This document shows, one piece after another, positions 6,296 through 7,852 of a stretch of 7,852 nucleotides of DNA (position 1 is its first letter; every line of letters starts with the position of its first letter). The stretch covers positions 1-7,852 of the forward strand of contig JAVVEW010000078.1 of NCBI GenBank assembly GCA_032251045.1, in the 5' to 3' direction. The notes under the pieces are model-generated. The model worked only from the letters and a program-made list of their open reading frames with translations. It was not told where the DNA came from and searched no databases. The translations under genes were made by a program, and so were the position numbers. The stretch comes from JAVVEW01 sp032251045 (GTDB lineage: Bacteria > Pseudomonadota > Gammaproteobacteria > Methylococcales > Methylomonadaceae).

Positions 6296-6970
6296 ATGAA
6301 TAAAGATTTATCGCTGATCGCCCTGATTCAGGATGCGAGCCTGGTGGTGCAACTGGTCATGTTGCTGCTGGTATTAGCTTCGGTTTTGTCCTGGACATAT
6401 ATTTTGCTCAAACATCAGCAAATGCGGCGCTCGGAAACCATTGCCGATGAATTTGAGCAGGAATTCTGGACTGACCAGCCACAAACCATGCACACCAAAC
6501 TCACCGAGCCGGGTTTTATTGCAGAAGGTATTGAAAAAATTTTCATGGCCGGTTTCACTGAATACACCAGCCTGCACAGCGCCGGTGGCCCGGGGCCGCA
6601 AATACAGGTTGAAAACGCCCAGCGCGCCATGCGCATCGAATTGAACCGGGAGCTGGAACGGTTAGATGAACATCTGCCATTTCTGGCCACGGTCGGTTCG
6701 ATCAGCCCCTATATCGGCTTGTTCGGCACGGTCTGGGGCATCATGAATTCATTCCGCGCCTTAGGCAACGTCCAGCAGGCAACATTGGCACAAGTTGCAC
6801 CCGGTATTGCCGAAGCCTTGATCGCTACCGCCATCGGTTTATTCGCAGCCATTCCAGCGGTAATTGCCTACAATCGTTTTGCCAGCAAGCTGGAACGGCT
6901 GACCAGCCGCTATGAGTTATTTATTGAAGAATTCATTGTGCTGTTACAGCGCCAGGCTCATAAACCATGA
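6296..6970 (+). CDS. tolQ: Tol-Pal system inner-membrane protein TolQ
   Basis: The 224-residue TolQ (ExbB/MotA family) is the proton-driven motor stator with TolR. It powers TolA during outer-membrane constriction at division. Membrane segment 1 is about 15-38 (VVQLVMLLLVLASVLSWTYI). A cytoplasmic loop follows, then segment 2 (about 127-151, HLPFLATVGSISPYIGLFGT onward) and segment 3 (about 165-192, APGIAEALIATAIGLFAAIP). GLFGTVWGIMNSF and the conserved Thr/Ala/Pro positions in segments 2-3 are typical. The length is near the E. coli 230. The start lies 3 nt after the ybgC stop. Upstream is a pyrimidine run with no recognisable ribosome binding site, so translation probably depends on coupling with ybgC. 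The stop overlaps tolR as ATGA. Confidence 0.96.
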   Translation: MNKDLSLIALIQDASLVVQLVMLLLVLASVLSWTYILLKHQQMRRSETIADEFEQEFWTDQPQTMHTKLTEPGFIAEGIEKIFMAGFTEYTSLHSAGGPGPQIQVENAQRAMRIELNRELERLDEHLPFLATVGSISPYIGLFGTVWGIMNSFRALGNVQQATLAQVAPGIAEALIATAIGLFAAIPAVIAYNRFASKLERLTSRYELFIEEFIVLLQRQAHKP

Positions 6971-7389
6971 CCCCACGCAGAAAACCCAAAGCGGAAATCA
7001 ATGTCGTTCCGTATATCGATGTCACACTGGTATTACTGATTATTTTCATGATCACCGCACCGATGCTCAATACGGGGGTGGAAGTAGACTTACCGACAGC
7101 CGATTCCGATGTGGTCAGTCAACAAGACCAAACGCCCATTATCGTAACCGTCGATGTCGATGGCAGGTTTTATCTGACTCTGGATGCCAATGGTGATCAG
7201 GGACCTTTGCCAGACCATGCCATGCAGGAAACCGTGCTGAACGCGCTGATAGCAACCCCGAAACGGCCAGTATTGATTCGAGGTGATCGGCAGGTTGATT
7301 ATGGTTCGGTCATGACCGCCATGACCCTGCTGAAAAGCGCCGGTATCGACAAGGTCGGTTTGTTAACGCAACCTTCAAGCGTGAACTGA
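6967..7389 (+). CDS. tolR: Tol-Pal system protein TolR
   Basis: The 140-residue TolR (ExbD family) has a short cytoplasmic N-terminus and one membrane helix (about 12-33, NVVPYIDVTLVLLIIFMITA). The helix contains Asp18, the equivalent of the proton-carrying Asp23 of E. coli TolR. The periplasmic domain follows: VEVDLPTADSD links to a peptidoglycan-binding fold ending SAGIDKVGLLTQP. The five-residue-shorter cytoplasmic tail is unremarkable. It overlaps tolQ by 4 bp (ATGA). An AGG at 6955-6957 may serve as ribosome binding site. tolA begins 2 nt after the stop. Confidence 0.96.
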   Translation: MTPRRKPKAEINVVPYIDVTLVLLIIFMITAPMLNTGVEVDLPTADSDVVSQQDQTPIIVTVDVDGRFYLTLDANGDQGPLPDHAMQETVLNALIATPKRPVLIRGDRQVDYGSVMTAMTLLKSAGIDKVGLLTQPSSVN

Positions 7390-7391
7390 CG

Positions 7392-7852
7392 ATGGCCAAT
7401 AAGCCAAAATTCACTATTGCTTTTGTTGGCGCGTTAATACTGCATGGACTTTTGCTGGCTTTACTCCTGGTCAGGTTTGATCAGCACTCACCGCTGATCC
7501 ACAGTGAGCCGCCGCCGGAAATTTTAACCGCCGAGATCATCGATTCCGCTTCGCTAGAATCCAAACGCAAAGCCGAACAACAAGCCGCGCTGGCCGCCCA
7601 GCAACAAGCCGAGGCCGAAGCCAAACGCAAGGCTGAACAGGCGGCCCAGCAGAAGGCTGAAGCTGAGGCCAAACGCAAAGCCGAACAGGCGGCCCAGCAG
7701 AAGGCTGAAGCTGAGGCTAAACGCAAGGCCGAACAGGCGGCCCAGCAGAAGGCTGAAGCTGAGGCTAAACGCAAGGCCGAACAGGCGGCCCAGCAGAAGG
7801 CTGAAGCTGAGGCTAAACGCAAGGCCGAACAGGCGGCCCAGCAGAAGGCTGA
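7392..7852 (+). CDS. tolA: Tol-Pal system protein TolA (3' truncated by window)
   Basis: The frame opens at ATG 7392 and stays open to the window edge (153 full codons), so only the N-terminal part is seen. Residues 7-29 (FTIAFVGALILHGLLLALLL onward) form the single inner-membrane anchor that contacts TolQR. His18 corresponds to the conserved His22 of E. coli, while the Ser four residues before it (S18 in E. coli) is Ala14 here. A periplasmic linker with EPPPEILTAEIIDSASLE follows. From residue 58 there is a long charged Ala/Lys/Glu/Gln helix, domain II, which spans the periplasm. It is made of near-identical 16-residue repeats. The C-terminal domain III, which binds TolB and Pal partners and serves as a colicin/phage receptor, lies outside. 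No clear ribosome binding site is seen; coupling to tolR is likely. Confidence 0.93.
   Translation, partial: MANKPKFTIAFVGALILHGLLLALLLVRFDQHSPLIHSEPPPEILTAEIIDSASLESKRKAEQQAALAAQQQAEAEAKRKAEQAAQQKAEAEAKRKAEQAAQQKAEAEAKRKAEQAAQQKAEAEAKRKAEQAAQQKAEAEAKRKAEQAAQQKA
7563..7852 (+). repeat. 48-bp tandem repeat encoding TolA domain II
   Basis: A diverged 60-bp leading unit (7563-7622; KRKAEQQAALAAQQQAEAEA) is followed by four full 48-bp units starting at 7623, 7671, 7719 and 7767, then 38 nt of a fifth at 7815. Each unit encodes KRKAEQAAQQKAEAEA. Units at 7719 and 7767 are identical, and the others differ only at third positions (ggct/agcc near the start, gcc/gct at the end). Such near-identity at the DNA level indicates recent duplication, and copy number may vary. 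The array continues past the window edge. Confidence 0.95.

Noticed and set aside
7481..7822. Minus-strand repetitive open frame opposite tolA
   Set aside because: It is the mirror of the tolA tandem repeat; its periodic Cys/Ala/Ser composition follows from the repeat and it has no family features.

Overview
The window looks like chromosomal DNA of a gammaproteobacterium. The gene order yebC-ruvC-ruvA-ruvB-ybgC-tolQ-tolR-tolA is the arrangement known from Pseudomonas and many other Gammaproteobacteria, and the protein motifs fit that class. The neighbourhood and style (GGDEF-EAL protein, BON lipoprotein, DUF3096-like peptide, Uma2-type remnant) would suit a type I methanotroph such as a Methylomonas relative, but that narrower placement is only an impression. 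No mobile element, CRISPR array, tRNA or rRNA is visible.

Left part (1-1435): the 3' portion of a c-di-GMP enzyme. The end of a PAS/PAC sensor is followed by GGDEF and EAL domains, both with intact catalytic motifs.

Middle accessory part (1436-3014): a nested hairpin lies after the GGDEF-EAL gene. It is followed by a BON-domain lipoprotein gene (1671-2291, +). Convergent to that is a 43-residue membrane peptide of DUF3096 type (2492-2623, -). Between and beyond them lie a lipobox-like fragment and a degenerate Uma2-family C-terminus (about 2775-2933). The lipoprotein and the small membrane peptide share an exact 11-bp motif (CGTACAGACCG) upstream. It has the same orientation relative to each gene and sits exactly 23 bp before a -10-like hexamer in both cases, which suggests co-regulation. 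This is the least explained feature of the window.

Right part (3015-7852): one tightly packed, same-strand cluster, probably an operon read from an extended -10-type promoter at about 2976-2984. It encodes YebC, the RuvABC Holliday-junction machinery (ruvC/ruvA and ruvA/ruvB overlap as ATGA), the YbgC thioesterase, and then the start of the Tol-Pal cell-envelope system (tolQ/tolR overlap as ATGA; tolA runs off the window). The visible part of tolA domain II is a nearly perfect 48-bp tandem repeat. tolB, pal and a cpoB/ybgF homologue would be expected just outside.

Most of the window is conserved housekeeping sequence. The observations worth a second look are the shared upstream motif, the unlisted small membrane gene, the two decayed gene fragments, the intergenic hairpins, the tolA minisatellite and the unusual ybgC/tolQ junction. 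I see no evidence of a wholly new multi-gene system.
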